From JAYVFR01 sp043772945 (GTDB lineage Bacteria > Patescibacteriota > JACMRA01): a stretch of 46,437 nt of DNA. The notes beneath the pieces are model-generated. The model saw only the letters and a list, made by a program, of their open reading frames with translations, did no database searches and was not told the DNA's origin. Of this stretch, positions 25,185 through 32,864 are shown piece after piece (positions within the stretch are counted from its first letter, which is position 1; every line of letters begins with the position of its first letter). The position numbers were made by a program, and so were the translations under genes. The stretch lies in contig JAYVFR010000003.1 of the NCBI GenBank assembly GCA_043772945.1, positions 1 through 46,437 of the forward strand. The letters run 5' to 3'.

Positions 25185-26717
25185 TTATTTAGCTGACTCT
25201 ACAATAATTAAAATGTTTGAATTATTAAGACTTTGGGGTAAGGTATATTTACTTGAGTTGGCATTTTTAAGCTCATAATCAAATTTATTTAAATTAGGTT
25301 TAGTCTTTAAAATATAATCATCTAAACTTATTTTAAAAGCATTGAATGTATTTAAATCAGGAATATAGATTGTAACTCTCTCTATGCTACCTAGAACTGC
25401 AGGCGCAATTCCTTTAAAATTATAATCACTTAAAATCTTATCATTTTTAAATCCTAATTTTTGGATTGTTGTGTAAACTTTAGGCGTGACATCGCTATTA
25501 TTACCAATTATTGTAACTTTAGAATCTGTAATTTTTTTGGATGAATTAGTTGCTACAACTCCCGAATTAAATAAATCCTGCAAGCTTTTAAGGGAGTTTG
25601 AGTTTGGACTTTGTCCTAAAATGGTTTGATCACAAAATACAATATCAGAGGTATTAGAAGGGCAAATAATTCCGCTTTCAAAATCAAGAGACAATTTAAC
25701 AATTTCTTCCTTAGGCCTATCTTTGATTAATTGAAAAAATGATAAAGCTTCATTAATCGTAGCTGATGTTTGCAAATTGTTTCCAAGTAAATTAAACAAT
25801 CTATCAATTTGCCCCAGATTTGCAGCCAGTTTGCCGGAAGACATTTCTGATTTTAGTTTGTTAATTATAGCTTCGATTACTTTAGATTGCCTTTTGCTAC
25901 GAGCAAAATCTATAGCTTCACTAGGATTATCAAAGCTCTTTCTAGACCTCGCAAATATTAAGGCAGTTTTTGAGTCCATTACCTGTGTTCCTGCAACAAA
26001 TTTAGGGCAAGGGTAAACATAAGAGGAATACTGCTGTAAATCCTTATAGTAAACTACTTGATAATTATCAGTAGGGTATTCGCAATCCGAGAAGTTGTTT
26101 TCTACGTTAACTTCAATCCCTCCTAGTTCGTCAATAATTTTAGCAACGCTATCAATATTTATACGGGCCCAATAGTGAATTGGTTGTTTCAACTGTTCAC
26201 TAAGAAAATTTGTCAAATAAGACTCTCCATTAATAGTATCCTCTCCTTGCATGAAACGACTATCAGCATTACTCCACACAGCGTTTACCTTGGTAGTCTC
26301 ATAACCATCATAAACAACTAAATCTCTTGGAATATTCAAAGAAGTGATTTTTTTGTCTTTATAATAATACGAAAGCAGAATCAGTGAATCAGTATTTCTC
26401 TCATAGTCTTTACCAATTACCAAAAAGTTCGTCCTCCCCTGATCTTCCCCTAGTAATTTTTGGCGACTACTTTGGCCCGTAAAGGCTCCAAGTAACTGAC
26501 CCAGATCAAGATTATTGTTTGCTGTTTGATTATTTTGTTTGACACCAAAAGATTTTTTAGCGGTGGATTGACCCTTAGAATAAATGTAAACACCGTAGCT
26601 ACTTAAAGAAATTATCACCACAGCTATTAAACCAAAAACTAAAAGCGTAATTTTCTTGCCTAATTTATTGGATTGTTTAGCTTTCATTATACTTTTTGTA
26701 GTATTCATATTAGACAC
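25185..26717 (-). CDS. LytR-CpsA-Psr (LCP) family glycan transferase
   Basis: A 510-residue protein. A cytosolic basic tail (about 22) and one membrane helix (KITLLVFGLIAVVIISLSSY) are followed by the LCP domain at about 94-285: GRTNFLVIGKDYERNTDSLI, SLNIPRDLVV (Arg 131, phosphate contact), IDELGGIEVNV and ALIFARSRKSFDNPSEAIDF. The C-terminus (about 395-505) fits the LytR_C domain (KVTIIGNNSDVTP). LCP enzymes attach lipid-linked glycans to the cell wall. It is first in a minus-strand block with two O-antigen ligase-like genes, with a TTGACA box at 26781-26776. Confidence 0.9.
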   Translation of the reverse strand: MSNMNTTKSIMKAKQSNKLGKKITLLVFGLIAVVIISLSSYGVYIYSKGQSTAKKSFGVKQNNQTANNNLDLGQLLGAFTGQSSRQKLLGEDQGRTNFLVIGKDYERNTDSLILLSYYYKDKKITSLNIPRDLVVYDGYETTKVNAVWSNADSRFMQGEDTINGESYLTNFLSEQLKQPIHYWARINIDSVAKIIDELGGIEVNVENNFSDCEYPTDNYQVVYYKDLQQYSSYVYPCPKFVAGTQVMDSKTALIFARSRKSFDNPSEAIDFARSKRQSKVIEAIINKLKSEMSSGKLAANLGQIDRLFNLLGNNLQTSATINEALSFFQLIKDRPKEEIVKLSLDFESGIICPSNTSDIVFCDQTILGQSPNSNSLKSLQDLFNSGVVATNSSKKITDSKVTIIGNNSDVTPKVYTTIQKLGFKNDKILSDYNFKGIAPAVLGSIERVTIYIPDLNTFNAFKISLDDYILKTKPNLNKFDYELKNANSSKYTLPQSLNNSNILIIVESAK

Positions 26718-26858
26718 GGGAGCTTTTTTATTAAAAAAAATAAGGTGGCTTGAAATTGCAATAAAACTTTAAATTTGTCAATCACTACATTTCATAATAG
26801 CAAATAAAAACTATTAATCAGTTTTTGTAAAAGCTAGCAAAAGAATATTAAGATAATT

Positions 26859-26887
26859 TTGACAAAGCTCTAAAAGTGCGTTACGTA
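26859..26887 (+). promoter_or_regulatory. Promoter of the tiny transcription unit
   Basis: TTGACA 26859-26864, 17 bases, TACGTA 26882-26887. It precedes a small hairpin (CCCTT AA AAGGG, 26903-26914) and the 58-codon ORF. Confidence 0.5.
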
Positions 26888-26926
26888 TTCAATTAGTTTA
26901 GCCCTTAAAAGGGAAGAGAGATTAAG

Positions 26927-27103
26927 ATGAAAACTTCAAACGCCCGATGCCTCAAGCTAAAAACAAACTGGGGCAATGAAGGAGACTATCCACTTCTTCC
27001 CACTGGAGGAGAAGCTTTTCCTGTCATTGATTGGAAAAAAATTAATTGGAGGAAAATGTATAATGAATATGCCTTAAGAGCAAACCTAATCGAGCAAACC
27101 TAA
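26927..27103 (+). CDS. 58-residue peptide or small-RNA unit
   Basis: ATG 26927 to TAA 27101, 58 residues (starts MKTSNARCLKLKTNWGNEGD, contains PLLPTGGEAFPVIDWKKINW). The unit is bounded by a promoter (26859-26887) and a strong terminator (27140-27162), so it makes a transcript of about 250 bases. The codons are varied and the peptide has a natural composition, which favours coding. No family is recognised. A structured small RNA is the alternative. The end of the ORF falls inside a 14-base tandem duplication. Confidence 0.4.
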   Translation: MKTSNARCLKLKTNWGNEGDYPLLPTGGEAFPVIDWKKINWRKMYNEYALRANLIEQT

Positions 27104-27105
27104 TC
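27078..27105 (+). repeat. 14-bp perfect tandem duplication
   Basis: GAGCAAACCTAATC occurs twice in a row (27078-27091, 27092-27105). Because 14 is not a multiple of three, the second copy changes frame and supplies the current stop codon, so the end of the peptide was probably different before the duplication. Confidence 0.8.
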
Positions 27106-27139
27106 TAATTCGTCGTTCTTTCGTCTAAATCTAACTTAC

Positions 27140-27162
27140 AGCCCTGAACAAGGGCTTTTTCT
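27140..27162 (+). terminator. Rho-independent terminator of the tiny unit
   Basis: AGCCCT and AGGGCT pair around GAACA, followed by TTTTTC on the plus strand. Confidence 0.7.
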
Positions 27163-27190
27163 AAATTCATAGTTCAGTTAATCACACATT

Positions 27191-27219
27191 TTGACACTTT
27201 TTAGTTTTTTTGGTATGTT
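27191..27219 (+). promoter_or_regulatory. galU promoter
   Basis: TTGACA 27191-27196, exactly 17 bases, TATGTT 27214-27219. The leader to the ATG at 27297 is about 70 bases, with no evident Shine-Dalgarno sequence. Confidence 0.65.
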
Positions 27220-27296
27220 AACTATTAGTCCTTCTGTTTAAACTATATAATCTAAAGACAATCTTCAAAAATAATATTCTATATAAATCACACAAT

Positions 27297-28229
27297 ATGA
27301 CTCATCCTAAAGTAAAAAAAGCAGTATTTCTAGTAGCAGGATTTGGTACACGCTTCCTTCCAATTTCTAAAGCCGTTCCTAAGCACATGCTTCCCATCAT
27401 TGACAAACCAATTCTCCAATACCTAGTTGAAGAAGCGGTTGAAGCTGGAATCGAAGATATAATCTTTGTGACTGGGCGAGGTAAAAACTCTATCGAGGAT
27501 CACTTTGATACAAGCTATGAACTTGAGCAGACTTTAATTGGCAAAGGTAAAACTAAAATTCTAGAAGATATTGAAAAGATTTCCAAAATGGCAAATTTCG
27601 CGTACACCAGACAGCCCGATCCTAAAGGCGATGGACATGCTCTGCTTTGCGCCCTTCCTTATATTAATGATAATGAGCCAATTCTAGTAGTTTTCCCTGA
27701 TTACATGATGCCAAATGAGAATCAAACTTTTAGTCGTATGATAGACTACTATAATCAAACAGGCAATCCTATTATAGCGACTGATCAAATTCCATTTGAA
27801 AAAACTGACCAATTTGGAGTAATCGCTTATCAAAGGACACTTGTCGATAATGTAGTCAAAATTACACAATTTGTAGAAAAGCCCAAATCAAACCCACCGT
27901 CAAATATGATTAATCTAGGTCATGCTATTTTAACACCAAAGATTCTAAGAGAAATTGCAAATAGTGAATCTACTGTTAGTGATGGAGAGATTAGAATTGC
28001 TGACACTTATACTAAAATGCTAGGTGAGAATAGTTTAGACTTATATGCACTTACTCCAATTAGTAACGGAATTGATTGCGGAAATGCTATTGGGCTTTTG
28101 AAAGCTAATATTCGCGAGGGGTTGAAACGTGAAGATACAAAAACTGAACTTTGGGAGTTTCTTAAGGAGGAATTACAAAAAGAAGAAATGCGTGCTGAAT
28201 TAATCAAATTAATCAAAGAATCTGAATAA
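27297..28229 (+). CDS. galU: UTP-glucose-1-phosphate uridylyltransferase
   Basis: A 310-residue nucleotidyltransferase, normal length for GalU. The N-terminus has AVFLVAGFGTRFLPISKAVP, with the nucleotide-binding G-x-G-T-R loop and the KHMLPIIDKPILQYLVEEAV block; later come PDPKGDGHALLCAL, VVFPDYMM (metal-binding Asp), VEKPKSNPPSNMINLGHAIL and GIDCGNAIGLLKANI. It makes UDP-glucose from glucose-1-phosphate and UTP, the donor for surface glycans, which fits the O-antigen ligase/LCP block just upstream on the other strand. Single-gene unit with its own promoter and terminator. Confidence 0.95.
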   Translation: MTHPKVKKAVFLVAGFGTRFLPISKAVPKHMLPIIDKPILQYLVEEAVEAGIEDIIFVTGRGKNSIEDHFDTSYELEQTLIGKGKTKILEDIEKISKMANFAYTRQPDPKGDGHALLCALPYINDNEPILVVFPDYMMPNENQTFSRMIDYYNQTGNPIIATDQIPFEKTDQFGVIAYQRTLVDNVVKITQFVEKPKSNPPSNMINLGHAILTPKILREIANSESTVSDGEIRIADTYTKMLGENSLDLYALTPISNGIDCGNAIGLLKANIREGLKREDTKTELWEFLKEELQKEEMRAELIKLIKESE

Positions 28230-28258
28230 TTTCTAAAATCAAGTCCCTAAAAAAATAA

Positions 28259-28284
28259 GCTCACTTTTGCAGGTGAGTTTTTTT
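28259..28284 (+). terminator. Terminator after galU
   Basis: GCTCAC and GTGAGT pair around TTTTGCAG, followed by seven T residues on the plus strand. Confidence 0.75.
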
Positions 28285-28322
28285 GTGCTAAATTTTGTAA
28301 AAATATGTATGGAAATACATTA

Positions 28323-28901
28323 TTACTTTGGCATTGAAATAACTTCAATTTTTAAGCCACCAACATGCCCTTGATTTACATTAAGCCCTAACTCACCCCA
28401 CACAAACCTAGTAGTATCAAAATTTACTTTTCGATTAAATTCTCCATTTTTTCCGAAATTACCTTTATCATTCACCCTAACTTCTATTGATTTTCCATTC
28501 GCTGGATTAGTCATTCTCAACATTGTACCTAAAGGATAAAGCGCTCTTGCCTGATCTGAATGACCTTTTGGACCCTTAAATGGTGATGCAGCCGTAGCAT
28601 CAGTGTTAGTGTCAAATGGTTCTCCTGTCGCAGTTATTTTTGCTGTACCTGTCTCACCTAAACCATATACACTAATTTGGGCGTCGTTTATTATTGTTGG
28701 TAATCCATCTGACTCAAGTTTCTTAATTTCAGCTTTAGTGGGTTCTTCTTCTTTAGGTTTATTCAAAGAATCTGTAACACTTCCATAACCGCAACTTGTC
28801 AGCAGCAAAGCTAAAACTATTAATTTACCCCCCCCTTGAATAACATTTAATAATAATTCGTGAGGATTACGATTAGGTTGATTTGAAAATTTATTATCCA
28901 T
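28323..28901 (-). CDS. RlpA-like double-psi beta-barrel lipoprotein
   Basis: About 192 residues from ATG 28901. Residues 27-38 (VLALLLTSCGYG) form a lipobox with the modified cysteine, after a 20-residue polar start. The C-terminal half matches the RlpA double-psi barrel: GTAKITATGEPFD, the ALYPLGTMLRMTNPANGKSI block, VRVNDKGNFG (catalytic-type Asp) and a final strand with LKIEV. RlpA proteins bind or cleave glycan strands lacking stem peptides. The usual second catalytic residue (His) is not evident, so binding rather than lysis is possible. A longer ORF reaching 29087 is rejected because it buries the signal sequence and crosses a consensus promoter. Confidence 0.78.
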   Translation of the reverse strand: MDNKFSNQPNRNPHELLLNVIQGGGKLIVLALLLTSCGYGSVTDSLNKPKEEEPTKAEIKKLESDGLPTIINDAQISVYGLGETGTAKITATGEPFDTNTDATAASPFKGPKGHSDQARALYPLGTMLRMTNPANGKSIEVRVNDKGNFGKNGEFNRKVNFDTTRFVWGELGLNVNQGHVGGLKIEVISMPK

Positions 28902-28910
28902 ATGAGCTAA

Positions 28911-28939
28911 ATTATAACACATAAAGAAACAATTATCAA
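28911..28939 (-). promoter_or_regulatory. Promoter of the RlpA-like gene (near-leaderless)
   Basis: On the minus strand TTGATA (28939-28934), 17 bases and a perfect TATAAT (28916-28911), placing the transcription start within a few bases of ATG 28901. Confidence 0.7.
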
Positions 28940-29036
28940 GATAAAAATCTAATTTACTCTCGCCAAAAAGTTTTTTTTTCTTTAGACTACAAACATTAAT
29001 TAAATAGTAAAAGTTTAAAATTAAAATAATTAACAT

Positions 29037-29852
29037 ATGATTGGTAATTGGGAATATCAACTCGAAAATATAACAATTTGGTTCCAAGGTGGGGTCCGTA
29101 AATGGGTCTTTATTACCCTTGCTATTATGCTCGTGTCTTGCGTTCCGCTTTATTTCATCGTGACTTCAATTAACTCGGCTATATTTAACACTTTTAGTTA
29201 TAACCAAGATATTAATTTCAAAAAGAAAGAAATTGCTGAGAAGCCAATTGAATATTCAAATACTAAAGCCCTCAACTTAAAAGATGGTAGCAAGGATTTG
29301 TATATGATTATTGATAATAAATTGAATGCTGAAATTGGTTATTATCCTTTTGTGTTTGACTTAATTGTTCAGGACAAAAATGGAAATACACTTTATCAAA
29401 AGACTCATGACGCTTACTTACTACCAAACGATGTTCGCTATGTTACGTATAGATCTACTGACTCAAACGCAAGTAAGCTGGTAATTCGTAAAAATGAAGA
29501 AGAAACAAAAAAAGTTTATTATAACCCTTATTCAAATCTATTAAAAAACCCGAAAATTAAGATCAGCAATACTTCTTTTCAAGTGCGTTCATTTACTGAC
29601 TTACTATATTTAAATGCTACAATTAAAAATGAAGAAAAGGTTGGAATCAAAAATATAGATTTATTACTAATGATTAAGAATCGCTCTGGCGATGATATAG
29701 GGCTTTCAAGTTACAACCTTAGTTTACTAAAGGCTCTTGAACAAAAAGAAATAGGACCAATAGAATACATCCAATCAGAAAACGCAGATCCAGTTCAAGT
29801 CGATGTAATTTGGCAAGTGAATTATTTAGATGAAAAAACTTTTGTTTATTAA
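29037..29852 (+). CDS. Single-pass membrane protein, unknown function
   Basis: A 271-residue protein. One membrane helix at about 22-48 (KWVFITLAIMLVSCVPLYFI) is followed by a large extracytoplasmic part of mostly beta pattern, with two similar stretches (KDLYMIIDNKLNAEIGYYPF and FTDLLYLNATIKNEEKVGIK) that suggest two beta-sandwich units. No catalytic residues stand out. It is followed by remnants of a small membrane-gene pair. Function unknown. Confidence 0.65.
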   Translation: MIGNWEYQLENITIWFQGGVRKWVFITLAIMLVSCVPLYFIVTSINSAIFNTFSYNQDINFKKKEIAEKPIEYSNTKALNLKDGSKDLYMIIDNKLNAEIGYYPFVFDLIVQDKNGNTLYQKTHDAYLLPNDVRYVTYRSTDSNASKLVIRKNEEETKKVYYNPYSNLLKNPKIKISNTSFQVRSFTDLLYLNATIKNEEKVGIKNIDLLLMIKNRSGDDIGLSSYNLSLLKALEQKEIGPIEYIQSENADPVQVDVIWQVNYLDEKTFVY

Positions 29853-29853
29853 T

Positions 29854-29977
29854 ATGTTAAATTCCTCACCAAAACCTCCTGAAACTAAATGGCAAAAATT
29901 TCAAGACAATCCTCTTTTGATGATTCTTGTATTCTAGAATAGGGTGGAACACTTTTAAACAAAAACTAAAAATATGA
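29854..29977 (+). pseudogene. Remnant of the 48-aa membrane peptide gene
   Basis: ATG 29854 opens 27 codons to TAG 29935. WQKFQDNPLLMILVF matches the pattern YKLQGNPFFIVWFF of the 48-residue peptide at 10975-11121. After the stop, a +1 frame continues with YSRIGWNTFKQKLKI, which could correspond to the LRVPLMWYEGLTKIIKK end of the intact copy, so a frameshift is likely. It lies directly before the broken copy of the 75-residue gene, as in the intact module. Confidence 0.45.
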
Positions 29978-29989
29978 TGAACTAATATA

Positions 29990-30179
29990 CTGAATAAACT
30001 TAATTATTTCTTATCTCTCTTAACTACTTTTGTTTTTTTTAGTTACTCTAGTAGCTATTTAATAGCCCTGATTGTAACATTGGCTTGTGCAATACTACTT
30101 TATTTTAATCCAAAACTGTTAAATAGTCCTTATTTTGTTGGTTGCAATCTTAGGTTTTTGGTATTTATTTAAAAGGTAG
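29990..30179 (+). pseudogene. Broken copy of the 75-aa membrane protein gene
   Basis: Matches the intact gene at 10718-10945 almost codon by codon for the first 50 residues (NKLNYFLSLLTTFVFFSYSS, IVTLACAILLYFNPKLLNSP). Its start codon is CTG instead of ATG. After SPY about 16 codons are missing, and the end (VAILGFWYLFKR) is in a shifted frame. Three independent lesions show it is not functional as a copy of the same gene. The surviving pieces make the duplication unmistakable. Confidence 0.85.
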
Positions 30180-30198
30180 AGAGAGTTTTTAAATCAAG

Positions 30199-30612
30199 CT
30201 AGATTAAAGTCTTTTTAATTATTGATGATAAACTGATATTAGCTTGTGTAAGCTCACTGTTATTTGGAGTAAAATGAATATTGTGTGCGATGTGATTTCG
30301 TAGTTTATGAGCTGACCAAATAGTGTTTAATTCTCCTCGTGTTAAAATTTTTGTTTTTTGTTTAAGGATTGCTCCAAGCGAAGTTTTTGGTAGATTAAAT
30401 TTCTTTTGATAAGTATATTCGAGCAGTTTATCAAGGCCTAAAAGCTTTTCAACGAGTGATTTATTTGAGTTTTCTAATTCAATTAATTTGGTTCTTACAG
30501 TCTGTTTCCAAGTATCGTCAGTTTTTTGTAAGCAAAATCTCCAATAAAAAAGACTTCCAAAAACCAATAAAATTAAAAATGAAACGATTAAAATTCCAAG
30601 CCAGGCATTCAT
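30199..30612 (-). CDS. Membrane-anchored HEPN-like protein
   Basis: A 137-residue protein with an N-terminal membrane helix (LGILIVSFLILLVFGSLFYW), a helical middle and the motif HKLRNHIAHN near residue 105. R-x4-H in this context is the signature of HEPN-type helical domains, some of which are RNases. Here it may be structural only. It is the last gene of the MurB-containing operon, nine bases behind it. No partner nucleotidyltransferase (the usual toxin-antitoxin mate) is adjacent. Confidence 0.55.
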   Translation of the reverse strand: MNAWLGILIVSFLILLVFGSLFYWRFCLQKTDDTWKQTVRTKLIELENSNKSLVEKLLGLDKLLEYTYQKKFNLPKTSLGAILKQKTKILTRGELNTIWSAHKLRNHIAHNIHFTPNNSELTQANISLSSIIKKTLI

Positions 30613-30621
30613 ATAAAAAAA

Positions 30622-32265
30622 TTAATGTAGTGTAATATATTTATTTAGTTCACCATCTTTAAAGCCGAGAAAACTAATTTCAGGATATAAATTAATTCCA
30701 ATTTCTTTTGCGAGTTTTTGTGTGTGAGACATAATTTCTAGAATATCTAAAGCAGTTGCTGTTTTGGAATCATTAACTATAAAATTCCCGTGAAACTCAC
30801 TAATCTGAGCCCCACCCACCTGATAGCCTTTTAAGTTTAACTTTTGATCAATAATAAAGCCAGCGGCTTGAGTTGGTAAATTAAATTTTTCTTTGGTTTC
30901 AAGTGACAAACTTTGCCAGACTGATCCGCAACTTATTCGTGGCTGAGTCTTTTTACGCCTTGCCCATTCAGTGGCCACAAATCTAGCCCTATCCATACTC
31001 TCTTGATCTCCCTTAGCTAAACTAAGAGTAATATCAAGAATATAATATTTGATTTCTGTACCTCTTAAAATCGATTGATCATAACCAAAATTCATATCAT
31101 TAAATTCTAATTTAACTCTGCGAAGTCGAGTTTTCAAGTTAATTAGGTTGCTAACTTCTGTAATTGCCTTCTCTAAATCATCATTTATAACTTGATAATC
31201 AAAGAGACTTGCTACACTCATTTCTTCCTTACTAATTGGAAGCCTAGCTTGAATTTTAATATCGCTATCTCCTCGAAAGTGCATCCTCTCGGTTAGCATC
31301 TCAAAACTTGGCGGGAGTAGAAAAATTTTTTGGACTTTATCACCATACTCTTTCTCAATATTAAAAGCCCCATGATAATCAATATCAAATAAAATAGTTT
31401 TATTTTCTGATAAATATTTTTCAATTAGCCCTTTGTCGGTTCCATAATAAACCCCTTCAAATAATTCATTATATTCTACAAATTCTCCTTTTTTGAGCTT
31501 TTCCCTGAAATTATCAGCACTAATAAAATTATAATCGTCTCCATGTTTTTCATAATCACGAGGTCGCCTAGTTGTAGTAGTGGTGAAGCGAACCCAAGTT
31601 GGATTGTGCTTCAAAAGAGCACGAATAATTGTGTTTTTGCCTACACCACCAGGGCCACAAACCATAATTAAATTAGCTTTTTGCTTAACTTCTTTAAGAG
31701 CATTTAAGCTTACAAAATTATCAGAAAAATGCCTAGATCCTCCATGAATATTGTTAAATAATGCCCCTCCTACAGTTCCCGGAATCCCAGCAAAGTGTTG
31801 CAATCCACTTAAACCCTGCTTCAAACTCCAAGCAATACTATAAGATAAGTCCACACCCGAATCAATTTTAATCTCAACTTTCTCTAACCCTTCTATTTCT
31901 CTGTAATCCAAATCACTAAAATCATAATAAGATTTGTCGCTTTCCGCGTGCCTCGAAACAATAACTGTTTTATCTTCTTTTGGAATCTTTAACGGAGTTT
32001 GTTTTTCTGATAAATTAATTTCTCTGCCACGGTTTAAAATAACTAAACCTATAATTCCCTCGTCACTAACAAGAGTATTGCTAATTTTACCCAAAATTGT
32101 CACAGGCAAATTATTTTTATAACCAAGTTTAATTAACTCTTCGAGCTCGTGAGCATTAGATGATTCTACTAAAATTTCAGCATTGCCGCCAACTTTCCAG
32201 GTAGAATACTCGGCAAGCGGATAATTATATTTAGAATTAAATAAGAGCTTAAGTTTCTCAGGCAT
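30622..32265 (-). CDS. murB: MurB with a guanylate kinase domain inserted in it
   Basis: A 547-residue protein, against about 300-340 for MurB and 200 for guanylate kinase. Residues 1-190 are MurB's FAD half: STWKVGGNAEILVES, then GLSGLQHFAGIPGTVGGALF and NNIHGGS. Residues 196-377 are a nearly complete guanylate kinase: P-loop GPGGVGKNT, RPRDYEKHGDDYNF, FVEYNELFEGVYYGT, ILFDIDYHGAF, IFLLPPSFEMLTERM and DYQVINDDLEKA. MurB resumes at about 384 with FGYDQS, RISCGSVWQ (substrate-protonating Ser), GGAQISEFHGNFIVND and YPEISFLG (Glu). MurB makes UDP-MurNAc; the kinase makes GDP from GMP. The reading frame is unbroken. Confidence 0.93.
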   Translation of the reverse strand: MPEKLKLLFNSKYNYPLAEYSTWKVGGNAEILVESSNAHELEELIKLGYKNNLPVTILGKISNTLVSDEGIIGLVILNRGREINLSEKQTPLKIPKEDKTVIVSRHAESDKSYYDFSDLDYREIEGLEKVEIKIDSGVDLSYSIAWSLKQGLSGLQHFAGIPGTVGGALFNNIHGGSRHFSDNFVSLNALKEVKQKANLIMVCGPGGVGKNTIIRALLKHNPTWVRFTTTTTRRPRDYEKHGDDYNFISADNFREKLKKGEFVEYNELFEGVYYGTDKGLIEKYLSENKTILFDIDYHGAFNIEKEYGDKVQKIFLLPPSFEMLTERMHFRGDSDIKIQARLPISKEEMSVASLFDYQVINDDLEKAITEVSNLINLKTRLRRVKLEFNDMNFGYDQSILRGTEIKYYILDITLSLAKGDQESMDRARFVATEWARRKKTQPRISCGSVWQSLSLETKEKFNLPTQAAGFIIDQKLNLKGYQVGGAQISEFHGNFIVNDSKTATALDILEIMSHTQKLAKEIGINLYPEISFLGFKDGELNKYITLH

Positions 32266-32271
32266 ATTTTT

Positions 32272-32847
32272 TTATTTCATCTTTATATATTTTTGACAAG
32301 CATATAATAAACTTCTTGCTTCTAAGATTAAAGCCACAAAAGCGCTAACTTGATAAAATCTAAGAGTTATAATCAAATTGTCTAAGAACCATCCTGAAAA
32401 AATTTTTAAAATAAAAAATAAACCAAAATAAAAAATAACTTTTGACAACAAAAAAAATGAATAAGTTTTAGGGCGACCTAAAAAATCTTGGATAAACCAA
32501 ATCAAACTTACAATTCCAAAAATTAAATAAATTATCAAAGGATCGCTGTATTTATTAAGCTCTTTCGGGACAAAATAAAGAAGAGAAAGCTCTGTTAAAA
32601 CAAAACTTAAATTTAAAAATAAACGCAAACCCGTTTGGCTATACTTGGTGATTTCAACGATAGAACTATACAAAACCCTAACTCCTATAATCCAAGAGAC
32701 AATCAACAAAAAAGTCTGATAAAAATTTACTTTATCGTACAAATTAAAGCTTAAACTATACCCCAAAAAAAGCATTATACTGATCACAAGTCCCGCAGAT
32801 ATGTTTGATTCTCTAATTAGTTTCCCTGTTAATTCTTTTAGTTTCAT
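32272..32847 (-). CDS. Polytopic membrane protein, unknown
   Basis: A 191-residue protein with five or six hydrophobic segments (near 17-35, 45-65, 75-92, 100-118, 130-150 and 160-180) and few charged residues. It lies six bases before MurB/guanylate kinase and 17 bases after RNase III on the same strand, so it is co-transcribed. It has no recognised motifs, and its role is unknown. Confidence 0.65.
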   Translation of the reverse strand: MKLKELTGKLIRESNISAGLVISIMLFLGYSLSFNLYDKVNFYQTFLLIVSWIIGVRVLYSSIVEITKYSQTGLRLFLNLSFVLTELSLLYFVPKELNKYSDPLIIYLIFGIVSLIWFIQDFLGRPKTYSFFLLSKVIFYFGLFFILKIFSGWFLDNLIITLRFYQVSAFVALILEARSLLYACQKYIKMK

Positions 32848-32864
32848 AATGCCTTTATTATACT

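Noticed and set aside
26927..27103. 58-residue ORF as the start of a group II intron reverse transcriptase
   Set aside because: The DWKKINW segment is faintly reminiscent of reverse transcriptase N-termini, but no catalytic palm or intron structure follows, so I do not claim it.
28902..29087. N-terminal extension of the RlpA-like protein to 29087
   Set aside because: It would bury the lipobox in the middle of the chain and cross a TTGATA-17-TATAAT promoter.
30622..32265. MurB/guanylate kinase as an assembly chimera or frameshift artefact
   Set aside because: The frame is unbroken, the insertion lies between MurB motifs in a loop position, and MurB resumes with its correct next motif, which a random join would not give. 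Read-level proof is still outside what I can see.
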